Shown: positions 12,112 to 20,849 of the stretch, one piece after another | How positions within the stretch are numbered: the first letter of the stretch is position 1 | Layout: each line of letters begins with the position of its first letter | Position numbers and translations under genes: made by a program | Notes under the pieces: model-generated | What the model saw: only the letters and a program-made list of their open reading frames with translations | The model's database searches: none | What the model was told of the DNA's origin: nothing | Assembly (NCBI GenBank): GCA_963969595.1 | Contig: OZ018416.1 | Location: 21,778,065 to 21,842,064 of the forward strand | DNA length: 64,000 bases | Direction: 5' to 3' | Origin: Neckera pumila | Taxonomy: Eukaryota; Streptophyta; Bryopsida; Hypnales; Neckeraceae

Positions 12112-12699
12112 CCTAGGATACCTCAGTAGTCAGTACCTCACAGACTCTCACAGACTCACTAACTTCCTCTTTAACTCGCAGACCAACTAACTCTTTTATT
12201 AATTATGTCTTTACAGTGCTTAAGGATTCAGAAATAGGGTTTAGCACTTGGGCAGTGGCCGACTAGCCGCCTTCACGGTTGGGTTTAGGTTTGGGACATA
12301 GGATTTAGGGCGAGCCGGCAGCCCGTCACTCCGTCAGCCGTCTCACAGAGACACAGACTCACACTCTCACCACGCAGCAACGGCTCTCAGAGGCACTGAG
12401 GCTGCACCATTCTCACTTCTCAATTTCTGAAACTCACGCAGTCATGCACTCATGCTGTCTCGTGGTCGCACACTCGCAGTTGCAATTGTCCGTTTTCAGT
12501 GTTTTTTTTGCTGGCGTTCGATGTTCCTGAACTTCCTGATTCCGCTATCGCTCCTCGATTGGACGCTCACTCGCTCTCAATCGGTCGCTCTTCAAGTCTA
12601 CATTGGTCGCTCATTCGCTCCTAGAGTCCTCCACTCCTCCTCTCCTCCATCGCTCGCTCCTTCTCCGGGCTATTTCTGGTTTGTCGCTCCTCGGGTTTC

Positions 12700-13195
12700 G
12701 GCGCCTTTGCGTGGCGCAGTTCCTGGCGACTTGGCGAGCGGCGCGGCTTGGTTCTCCTTTGTGTGGCGCAGAACTTGGCGAGCAGCTTGGTCGGGGGTCG
12801 CTCCTTCGCGTGGCGCAGTTCCTGGCAAGCGTCACGGCTTGGTCGGGTGTGGCGCAGTTCCTGGCGAGTGGTGTGGCTTGGTCGCTCCTTGGGTTTCGGC
12901 TCCTTCTCCAGACTATTTCTGGCTTGGTCGCTCCTCCGGGCTATTTCTGGCTTGATTGCTCCATCGCGTTTCGGGCTCCTTCAAGAATTTCGATCGCGTA
13001 TTTGTTTCTCCTTTACTTTCTCCTTTGATCGCGTATTTGTTTTTGCCTCCTTCAATCGCTCGCCTTCGATTGCTCGCCTTCGATCGATCGCCTTTGATTG
13101 CTGTCCTGTGTGTTCCTGGCATCGATTGCTTGCTGAGTCGCTGCTTCACCCGCCTATTTCGGCTCCTTCGCGTGGCGCAGTTCCTGGTGAGCGAC
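12700..13195 (+). repeat. GC-rich degenerate repeats in the hAT leader
   Basis: Units containing GTGGCGCAG(T/A)(T/A)CCTGGCGAG recur at about 12709, 12762, 12808, 12848 and 13170, mixed with 'ggtcgctcct' and 'gggctatttctggc' repeats and a 'tcgatcgcgtatttg' pair at 12990-13040. Base composition is strikingly different from the AT-rich surroundings. Several overlapping ORFs here are composition artefacts. Confidence 0.6.
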
Positions 13196-13719
13196 GCGGC
13201 TGCGGGGGTCCCAACGACCAGCGGTCCTGACGGGTAAGTTTTTTTCCCGCATTACTTCACTGCGTTTTGCTCTCTTTTTTTGGAATTGCTTTTGGGCTTC
13301 TTTCTATATGGCTGAATGGCTTAGGCGATCGTCTTCTTGCAATGGGTTTGAACAGCAATCAATGTTAGGTTTAGGATTAATGTATGTAATTCTGTGGTCC
13401 TTTTGGGGATTTTTCTTCTAAGTTAGTTCATTTCTGAATGTAGTCAATGTACAGCAAAACTTCTGAAATTAGAGCAACAAAGGCTCGGACAAGGGAAACA
13501 TGTGAGATTATCAGAAGTGGAAATTCAAGCCTGAAGTGTTGTTGGAAGGGTTTAGGGTTCAGATTCTTGCTGATGTTGAGGAATGTTTGCATTTGTGTTT
13601 TGTGAGCCTGGTTTGTAGGGTTCATGTTATATTGCTGAGTGCTTTCAAGTTTCAGCTGCTTTGTGATTCATGTCTAATTTGTGGGTTTTGTTTGCAAGAA
13701 ATCAGGGACAGCAGGGTTG

Positions 13720-15988
13720 ATGTCTAAACGCCAAAGGTCCCTGAGGGACCATTACTTTTCCAAGTCTAGGGAAATAGAGGTTGTGAATCTGATGTCCTCG
13801 GGGGTCTGAGAACGATTCTTCTGTTGGAACTACTGCTGCTTCAGCGGTGGATCGAATTGCTCCTCCTTCAGAAGCAGAGCTTGCTCAAAGTTTGTGGAAG
13901 GACCAGTGGCTCTTGCAATTTGAGTGGCTGCAATTTGATGCCAATGTCGGGAAGGTGTTTTGCAAGGTTTGCAAGGACAAAGGCGGGCGATCGTCGTATG
14001 CCAAAGACGGCTCCAAAAATTTGAAGGTAAGTGCTTTCCAAGATCACGCCCGCTCCAATGAGCACAGACGCCTCGCGTGGGCATTGCAGAGTGGCGGGAA
14101 GGTGATGGAGAAAGCTATTTTGAGCGGCCAGAGAGCGTGCGATGAGGCTGTGGCGTCTTTGCTGCGGGCTGCGTATTTCTTGGGGAAGAACTCTTTACCC
14201 TACTCTAAATTCCCCTCTTTATGTAAATTGTTGGTAAGTGTTCAAGCCCCGATGACCTTATCTTTGTATCAGGACGAGAAAGCATGTGCCGATCTTATTT
14301 TATGCATTTCAGTTGTGATTCAGAAGCAGATCTTGAACCGTGTTCGAAATTCACCGGGTTTTGGTGTGATGATAGACGAATCTACCGATATCAGTGTCAT
14401 AAGGCACCTTGTGGTATTTGTCACCATTATCGAGGAGGGTCTGCCAGTGAGTGTTTTCTTAGGCCTATTGCCAATTGAAGGTGGGAAGAAGGATGCTGGC
14501 ACCATCTACCAGCTGCTGGTTGCAGCTTTGCGATCGTGGAACTTGGACCTGCGGAAGTTCTTGGGCTTTGGCAGCGATGGCGCTAGCACAACGACAGGCT
14601 CTCAAATTGGAGTGGCTACCCGACTAAAAAAAGAAGTAAATCCTTACTTGCTTGCTGTTTACTGTGTGGCGCACCGCACAAATTTGGCGGCCCTTGATGC
14701 TGCAAAGTCACCCGCCTGCAAGGTGATTTCAGGTGAGATTGATTCCCTCTTGAATTCAGTTGCTGCTTTCTTCTCAAAATTGTCTAAGCGGAAGCAGGCT
14801 TTGGTCGCCTTGCAAGAAGAGCTCTTTGATGCACAGAAATGTATGAACCGCTACCACAAAATAAGGTGGCTATCTCGTTGGCAGGCGGTGAGTACTTTGT
14901 GTGACTCATTAGAGTCTGTCTTGTGTTACTTTCGTGATGTGAAGGACAACGATTCATGTAAGGCTGCACCAATTTTAGGAAAGCTGTCCCAGTTCAAAGT
15001 CATTTACATTTTGTTCTTTCTTGCTGACATTTTGAAGTCCTTGGCTATGTTGTCTAAAGTCTTCCAATGTAAATTTGTGGATGTCACCTGTATAGGCAGC
15101 ATAGTGCGCACAGAGATAGCTCAAATTCGGATGCTCTTCATTGTGGAAACTACAGATTTGAACGCTGATACTTTTAACGAGAGCACAGGGTTTCATGTGC
15201 TTCCTGAGTATGGCCCTTTTGGGGGTCATCTAAGGAAGCTTTCAAGCCAAATACGGGGGAATATGTTTCATGATATCAAAATGTCTAGGTCTAGACTAGG
15301 AACTGACTTGGAGGAAGCTCTCCAATTTCAGCGTTCATTTGCTGAAGCGGTTTGTGAGGGTTTGGAAGCTCAATTTCAAGACAATGACCTAATTTCTTGC
15401 TTCAAGGTACTTAACCCTTCTAACATGCCGTCCAAGCAAGTCGGATTGCAAAGTTGGGGTGTCTCTGAGTTGGATAGACTGCTGCAGCTGTATGGAGAGG
15501 ACCGGTCACATTCAGGTTTTGCCTTTCCCCCCCTCCTTGATGTGCAGGCTTGTAAGCGAGAATTTCTGTCTTTTAAATTGCAATGCACCACTGAATGGGG
15601 GGACAAAACCTTTCGGGATTTGTGGGGCATGATCACTTGGAATCATGCCCTACAAATCCGGTATCCAAATCTGCTTGTCCTTGCTGATATAGGTAGAATA
15701 CAATGTGTTTGCACAGCTACCTGCGAGAGAGCTTTCAGCATTCAAAATTTAATTAAAACTCGTGTTAGAAACCGATTGGGAAGCAAAAACTTGGAGGCTT
15801 TGCTTAGAGTTGCTTTAGAGGGACCAGATGATGAGTATGATGGTATAGTGCACGATGCCATACCTTTGTGGAAGAATGAAACCAAATATAAGTATCTTTA
15901 TGCTAATCCTTCTACTTACTTGTCTAATTCAGCCCCGGGCCCTAGTGCAAGCAATCCATCTTCAATGCATGAAGATGTGCATCATTAG
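13720..15988 (+). CDS. hAT transposase (ZNF862-like), frameshifted near N-terminus
   Basis: The uninterrupted frame 13847-15988 encodes 713 residues. A BED/TTF-like zinc finger (C39, C42, H67, H73) is followed by an RNase H-like DDE core with D177 in IDEST, D244 in SDGA and the CVAH motif at 273-276. The C-terminal hATC dimerisation region contains catalytic-type E627 in CERAFS and the IKTRVRNRL motif. It would bind the element ends and catalyse cut-and-paste transposition in the nucleus. The frame has no ATG at 13847 (GTG). The natural start is most likely ATG 13720, five bases after a CAG acceptor (13714). That frame runs 28 codons and stops in TGA at 13807-13809 because of a five-G run (13800-13804); loss of one G would join the frames. 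So the gene is either broken or contains a base error. Confidence 0.88.
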
Positions 15989-16029
15989 GGGACACCGTTG
16001 TGTTGATAGCTTCTTGTGAATTGTATACA

Positions 16030-16371
16030 TTTTTTTGCTCATGTTGTTTGATTCTTGTAAATAATGGCTTGTTTTCACTCCTCTCCCCATTTTTTTTGCT
16101 CATGTTGTTTGATTCTTGTAAATAATGGCTTGTTTTCATTCCTCTCCCCATTTTTTTTGCTCATGTTGTTTGATTCTTGTAAATGATGGCTTGTTTTCAT
16201 TCCTCTCCCCATTTTTTTTGCTCATGTTGTTTGATTCTTGTAAATGGTGGCTTGTTTTCACTCCTCTCCCCATTTTTTTTGCTCATGTTGTTTGATATTT
16301 GTTAATGGTGGCTTGTTCTCACTCCTTTCCCCATTTTTTTTACTCATGTTGTTTGATTCTTGTAAATGTGA
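16030..16371 (+). repeat. Six-copy 61-bp tandem repeat in the hAT 3' region
   Basis: A unit with T8GCTCATGTTGTTTGATTC and CTTGTTTTCACTCCTCTCCC recurs with exact 61-bp spacing at 16037, 16098, 16159, 16220, 16281 and 16342. Copies differ by a few substitutions only, indicating recent expansion. It lies just after the transposase stop codon, so it would be in the 3' UTR. Confidence 0.9.
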
Positions 16372-16452
16372 ATGTTGTGGGCATGTCGTACTAACTAGCC
16401 TCCTGAAAATGCATCAACCTTCTTCTAGATTGGTGCATTTTCAGAAGGCTGA

Positions 16453-16506
16453 ATCCCTGGCCCTAAGTTGGTAGGGGCAATGCCAGGTTCAAATCCTACC
16501 AGGGAT
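16453..16506 (+). other. tRNA-like remnant without anticodon arm
   Basis: An 8-bp acceptor-like stem ATCCCTGG/CCAGGGAT closes a 54-nt segment. Inside are an A-box-like TGGCCCTAAGTTGGTAG and a perfect B-box-like GGTTCAAATCC only about 12 bases apart, so the anticodon arm is absent and the T stem is only partly paired. A neighbouring inverted repeat (TGAAAATGCATCAA at 16404 with TTGGTGCATTTTCA) lies just upstream. Could be a decayed tRNA or tRNA-derived SINE head captured by the hAT; not a functional tRNA gene. Confidence 0.35.
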
Positions 16507-17076
16507 AATGCTTATGAAGCCATTTTAAGTAAAATAAGCCACTTCAAGAATAAAGACAAAAATCCCAAAAAATTACAACCGGATAGATTTTGACTCCAAA
16601 GGAAAATTTCCAATTGGAATTGGACAATGGCGGCAATGCTACCGGAAGAAAAAAAATTCTTAGGAAATTGACCTGCCAATTTTGGAACCTCCCGACACAC
16701 TTCCGGCCAATTTTTAAAATTACCGGGAGGGATGAAAGTCTAACGGAAATTGACCGTTTGGCCCACAGAACTCCCCATTCATTGATCCAAAGAGTAACCA
16801 CCATTTTCATACAAATGTGACCTTGTGAAGGGCAGCTGCCCGGATTTTCGCAGGGACAAGGAAAGGGCTTTTGTCAATTCAACTGCTATTATCTTGCAAT
16901 CCACATGGTGGAAAATTCTGAAATTTTTTCCACATCTTCTCAAACAAGTTTACTACAAGATCCTACGGTTACATGTGTCCAAAAATGTTTTTTTTCTGAA
17001 ATTTGATACTTGTATTAGGAATGGCAATTTTGGAGCGTTCTTGGTGAAAACATAGTCTCCGACCTTTAGGGGTTAA

Positions 17077-17998
17077 CCCCCTAAAGGACCAACATGTGTT
17101 TTCTGGCCATATAGAAATTTTGGGCAGGTACATGTGACTAGAAATATCCATATTTGAGGCTGAAATTTTAATAGAAGGTGGGGGAAAGGAATATCTTCAT
17201 GTGTACCAAGTTTCATGACATTTCAAAATACGAGTCAAAAGTTGTGACCTGATATGTTACTTTTTTTCATAACTAGGCAGTTTGGGCAGATCAGAAAAAA
17301 TCATTTTTTCCGGAATTTTTTTTTTGAAATTGGTTCTCTACATTTATATATACTTAAAAAGCTTTGAGTCATTCCATTTCAATCAATGAGTCAAAAGTTA
17401 TGAGGGGTTTTGAATTGCAGGCAGTTACAGATTCTCTACTCTAAAAAATAGTTAAAGTCGTTTATTTAACTCAATTTTTAATATTTTTTGAAAAAAATAA
17501 AATCCTAGGATGTTGATTCATTATTACAACATTACAACCGTTGGGATTGGCATTTTTCAATTCCACGGTTAAATTTTTAACAATTTAGTATTTTGAATCA
17601 TTTTCTACTTCTTTCCACTTACTATTTTTTTCCTATATGTTGTACAATTTCAAATGATGTGAAATTTTTTGAGCATATAGACAACTTGTTCAGGAAACTG
17701 AATTCAAAGAAGCACCACCTTTATCGGCATTTTTTCATTGAAAATTGAGCTTGCAAAGTGCAGCTGCCCGGTTTTTTGCAGGATTAAAAAAATGGTTTTC
17801 AAGACTTTGAATGCTAATATCTTATGATCCACACGGTGGAATTTTTTAAAATTTTTGCTACATGTTTTCAAAATATTATACTACAAGATCCTATGGTTAC
17901 ATGTGTCAAAAATTGTTTTTCCAAAAATTTGGTAGTTGTATTAGAAATGGTAGTTTTGGAGCGTTTTTGGTGATTACATAGTCATGAAACTTTAGGGG
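17077..17998 (+). mobile_element. TTAA-bounded ~920-bp element, copy B
   Basis: Starts CCCCCTAAAGGACCAACATG after TTAA (17073-17076) and ends AACTTTAGGGG before TTAA (17999-18002). Terminal inverted repeat is about 9-12 bp (CCCCTAAAG). No ORF. Internal landmarks: 'atagaaattttgggcaggta', 'gagtcaaaagttatgagg', 'gcttgcaaagtgcagctgcc', 'acaagatcctatggttacat'. TTAA target with C-rich ends recalls piggyBac-type insertion, but without a transposase this assignment is only a hypothesis. Confidence 0.7.
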
Positions 17999-18292
17999 TT
18001 AAAAAAGTTTTAATTTTAGAAATTTCTTTAAATCATAACTTTTCGGATTTAAAATTTCAAATAGGATTCAAAAAATTTTCTTAAATTGCAAGTTTGCATC
18101 TATTCTTGAAGTTTCAGCTCCTAAAATGTTATTGAAATTTCACATCAAATAAAGTCTATGCGAAATAGTTGCGTTCTGTGTGGTATTGAATTTCATACAC
18201 CAAATGTCATGTCAATGTCATATGCAAATGATAAGGTGCTTTATTTCACATGACAGAACTACCTTCATTAAATTGATTAACCCCTAAAATTA

Positions 18293-19209
18293 CCCCCTAA
18301 AGGACCGTTCTTTAGCCATATAGAAATTTTGGGCAGATATGTGTGACTACAGGTTTCTTTAGTATTGGCCCAAATTTTTATAGATGGTGAGGATGAAGAA
18401 TGTCTTTCATATGCACTAAGTTTCATGACATTTGGAAATACGAGTCAAATGTTATGGCCAAATATATTGTTTTTTTTTGTAAATGGGTAGATAGTGCAAA
18501 TAAATAAATAAAAACTTTTTTCAAAAATAAAAATTTGAAATTAGTTTTATAAAGTTATATATGCATGGAAAGCTTTGAATCATTCTATTTGGATCAATGA
18601 GTCAAAAGTTATGAGGATTTTTTGTTTGCGGACAGTTATAAATTCACTATTCTAAAATAAACTTTGAAAACCTTTATCTTACTCAATTTTCAATACTTTT
18701 TGAAAAAAATAAAATCATAGGATGAAGATTGTTTATTACAACATTGCAAATATTGGGATTGGCATTTTTCAATTCCATAATTAAATTCTTAACAATTTAG
18801 TATTTTGAATCATTTCTACTTCTTTTGATTTACTATTTTTTTCCTATATGTTGTACAATTCCAAATGATGTGAAAATCTTCAAATATGTAGTTAACTTGT
18901 CTACAAAAAAGAATCCAAAGAAGCACCACCATATTGGACATTTTTCTTAGAAAAGTGGGCTTGTGAAGTGCAGCTGCCCTATTTTTTGTAGGACCAAAAA
19001 AATGATTTTAGTGAAATTGAATGCTTATATCTTGCAATCCATGCGGTGGAAATTTTCAATTTTTTACCACATGTTCTCAAGTCATCATACTACAAGATCC
19101 TATAGTTACATGTGTCAAAAAAAAAAAAAATTCAAAAATTTGATACTTGTACTAAAAATGGCAATTTTTGAACATTTTTGGTGAAAATATAGTCATAGAG
19201 CTTTAGGGA
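18293..19209 (+). mobile_element. TTAA-bounded ~920-bp element, copy C
   Basis: Collinear with copy B along its whole length, from CCCCCTAAAGGACC (preceded by 'tta') to CTTTAGGGA followed by TTAA at 19210-19213. A second partial end TTAACCCCTAAA at 18277-18288 sits immediately before it. No ORF. Confidence 0.65.
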
Positions 19210-19453
19210 TTAAGATCAAGAAATCTTCCAATTCTTAAAGCTTCCCTTCTAGAACAATGGAAAATTTCATTAAAATGATGCCAGTCCAAAACTTTGGCAC
19301 TTTTGCAATTTAATTAGATTGCCCAATTTGAAATCTATATTTATCCTAAATGGTTCACACTGCCTGGTTTGAAATCTAGACCTATCCAAGATGGTTCAGA
19401 CTGTGCAATCCCTGATGCAGTCTGAAAGTGGAGTATTTCATATGCTGTTTTAA

Positions 19454-20391
19454 TCCCTAAAGGACCATTTTGTCCCCTAGGGGCAATTTGGGTCCGAGCA
19501 AGTTCCTATCGTCTCAATTTTTAGTAATATTTTTTGGGATTTTTTGAGGTTGTGTATTTTTGCGAGAATTATGTGAATATATATTTTTTATTTTAATTGA
19601 CGTTTGGGAGCAATAGTAATTACACAATAAGCAAAAAAGGAATTTGGCGGGTAATACAAAAAAATCACAAAAAGTCAAAATATTTTTTTTTCAAACTTTT
19701 TCTTAAAGATAATATTTTTGTCTATATGTAAAGTTTTGTTTCATTCAATTTGGACTAATAATGAGAAAGTTATAGACAATCTTAGTTCTACTAAGCATCT
19801 TTTTGAAAAAACAAGTTGTAGAATTCATTTTTGAATGGAATTTTTAGAATTTTTCAAAAACAATTGTTAGACAAGGTTAAATTTTCTTGCTAGAATAATC
19901 TTGCTATTGGGATTATTGTGGTTCAATTCCATCTAAAAGCTATTAACAATTTAGTTTTTTCTGACTCCAAACTTGAATCCACTTCTACTTAACAGTGAAA
20001 ATTTTTTAATGAGTGAAAATTAAGTGTTTTCTTTCCTAATTTTGTAGGAATTAATTCTTTTTGTAGATTTCTAACTCAGTTATCTAATATAAATAAGTAG
20101 AAAATCAAAATTAGTAGTGCAAAAAATTTGAACTAAAAGATTCAAAGCCAAAAAATCTAGTCAAACAAGGTGCAAAAAAACTTGTTTTCTTCACTTTAAA
20201 TGCATACATCTTGCAATCTACATGGTCAAAGTTTCTGAAATATCTTCCACGTATTCATATACCAGTCAAATATAAGATCTTACGATTGGATATGCAAAAA
20301 AAAACAATTTTTTAAAGCTATTTTCTCTTTGCAATAGAAATGTCAATTATGAGTGGTTTTTGATAGGAAAATCACATTGGTATTTTAGGGG
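19454..20391 (+). mobile_element. TTAA-bounded element, subfamily 2, copy D
   Basis: Ends TCCCTAAAGGACC (after TTAA at 19450-19453) and TATTTTAGGGG (before TTAA at 20392-20395). It shares the terminal motifs and general plan with copies A-C ('cttgcaatctacatgg', 'agatcttacgattgg'), but the interior is diverged. It is closer to the inverted copy at 30335-31632, with which it shares 'gattgag...gtccgagc...ttgtcccctagggg'-type sequence next to one end. Confidence 0.6.
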
Positions 20392-20535
20392 TTAATGAAA
20401 TTCGCCATAACGACAAGAATTGAGATTAAATTGAAATTGAGTTAATTAAAATTCAAAGTGCCACCGCTTCTCTCAATCGTCAACTCAATTCAAATGACTT
20501 CAGTTAATATTCAAACTTCGACGATCCTGGGAAAC

Positions 20536-20740
20536 TCCGGATCGATAGGGACGTCTGCGGCCCGTCGTCACCCATCCGGATTGATAGGGTCGTCGTGACT
20601 CCGGATATTCTTCCACGCCCAGTCACAACTGCAGAATTACGATCGATCGAAGCTTCTCGTGTCTGCGCAGTAAATCTCTGTCATGACAAGGAAAAAACTC
20701 GAAATCTACGAATACGTAGAGATCGATCTTGGGTATAAAT
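20536..20740 (+). promoter_or_regulatory. Promoter region of the Bet v 1 gene
   Basis: A TATAAAT box at 20734-20740 lies 110 bp before the start codon, giving a 5' UTR of about 80 bases. Upstream, two near-identical blocks, CTCCGGATCGATAGGGACGT and ATCCGGATTGATAGGGTCGT (about 20536 and 20575), could be duplicated regulatory elements. The base composition changes from AT-rich repeat DNA to GC-richer sequence here. Confidence 0.5.
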
Positions 20741-20849
20741 TCAGGGGCAAGGCCTCACCATCCCACACTCTCACTCTCACAATCCTCGCTCACTTCTACT
20801 TGCCTGTTTTCGACTTGCTGCTCTCCGATTCGATTCGCGTTCTGCAACC

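Larger units (their letters stand above)
11785..16784 (+). mobile_element. Complete hAT-superfamily DNA transposon, 5,000 bp
   Basis: The boundaries are fixed by an 8-bp target duplication ATCCAAAG at 11777-11784 and 16785-16792, typical of hAT. The ends CAATGAACGGGGAGT and the complement of ACTCCCCATTCATTG match at 14 of 15 positions and fit the hAT YARNG start. Subterminal regions on both sides are rich in CCGG/TTCCGG-type motifs, likely transposase-binding sites. It carries a TATAAAA box at 12105, a GC-rich leader with repeated GCGTGGCGCAGTTCCTGGC-like units (12709-13187), a probable 5'UTR intron (13234-13714), the transposase frame and a 61-bp tandem repeat. It is inserted in an older repeat, so it is younger than that repeat. 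Confidence 0.92.
11142..17072 (+). repeat. TTAA-bounded ~920-bp repeat, copy A, split by the hAT element
   Basis: The left part (11142-11784) begins CCCCTAAAGGACTGAACATG directly after TTAA (11138-11141). The right part (16793-17072) continues from 'agtaaccaccattttcat' to CCTTTAGGGG, followed by TTAA (17073-17076). Removing the 5,000-bp hAT and one 8-bp target duplication restores a unit collinear with copies B and C. The TTAA at its right end is shared with copy B. Confidence 0.7.

Noticed and set aside
12452..13237. Overlapping ORFs of 74-167 codons in several frames of the hAT leader
   Set aside because: They follow from GC-rich repeats with few stop codons; no frame has a domain, and the region is upstream of a probable 5'UTR intron.
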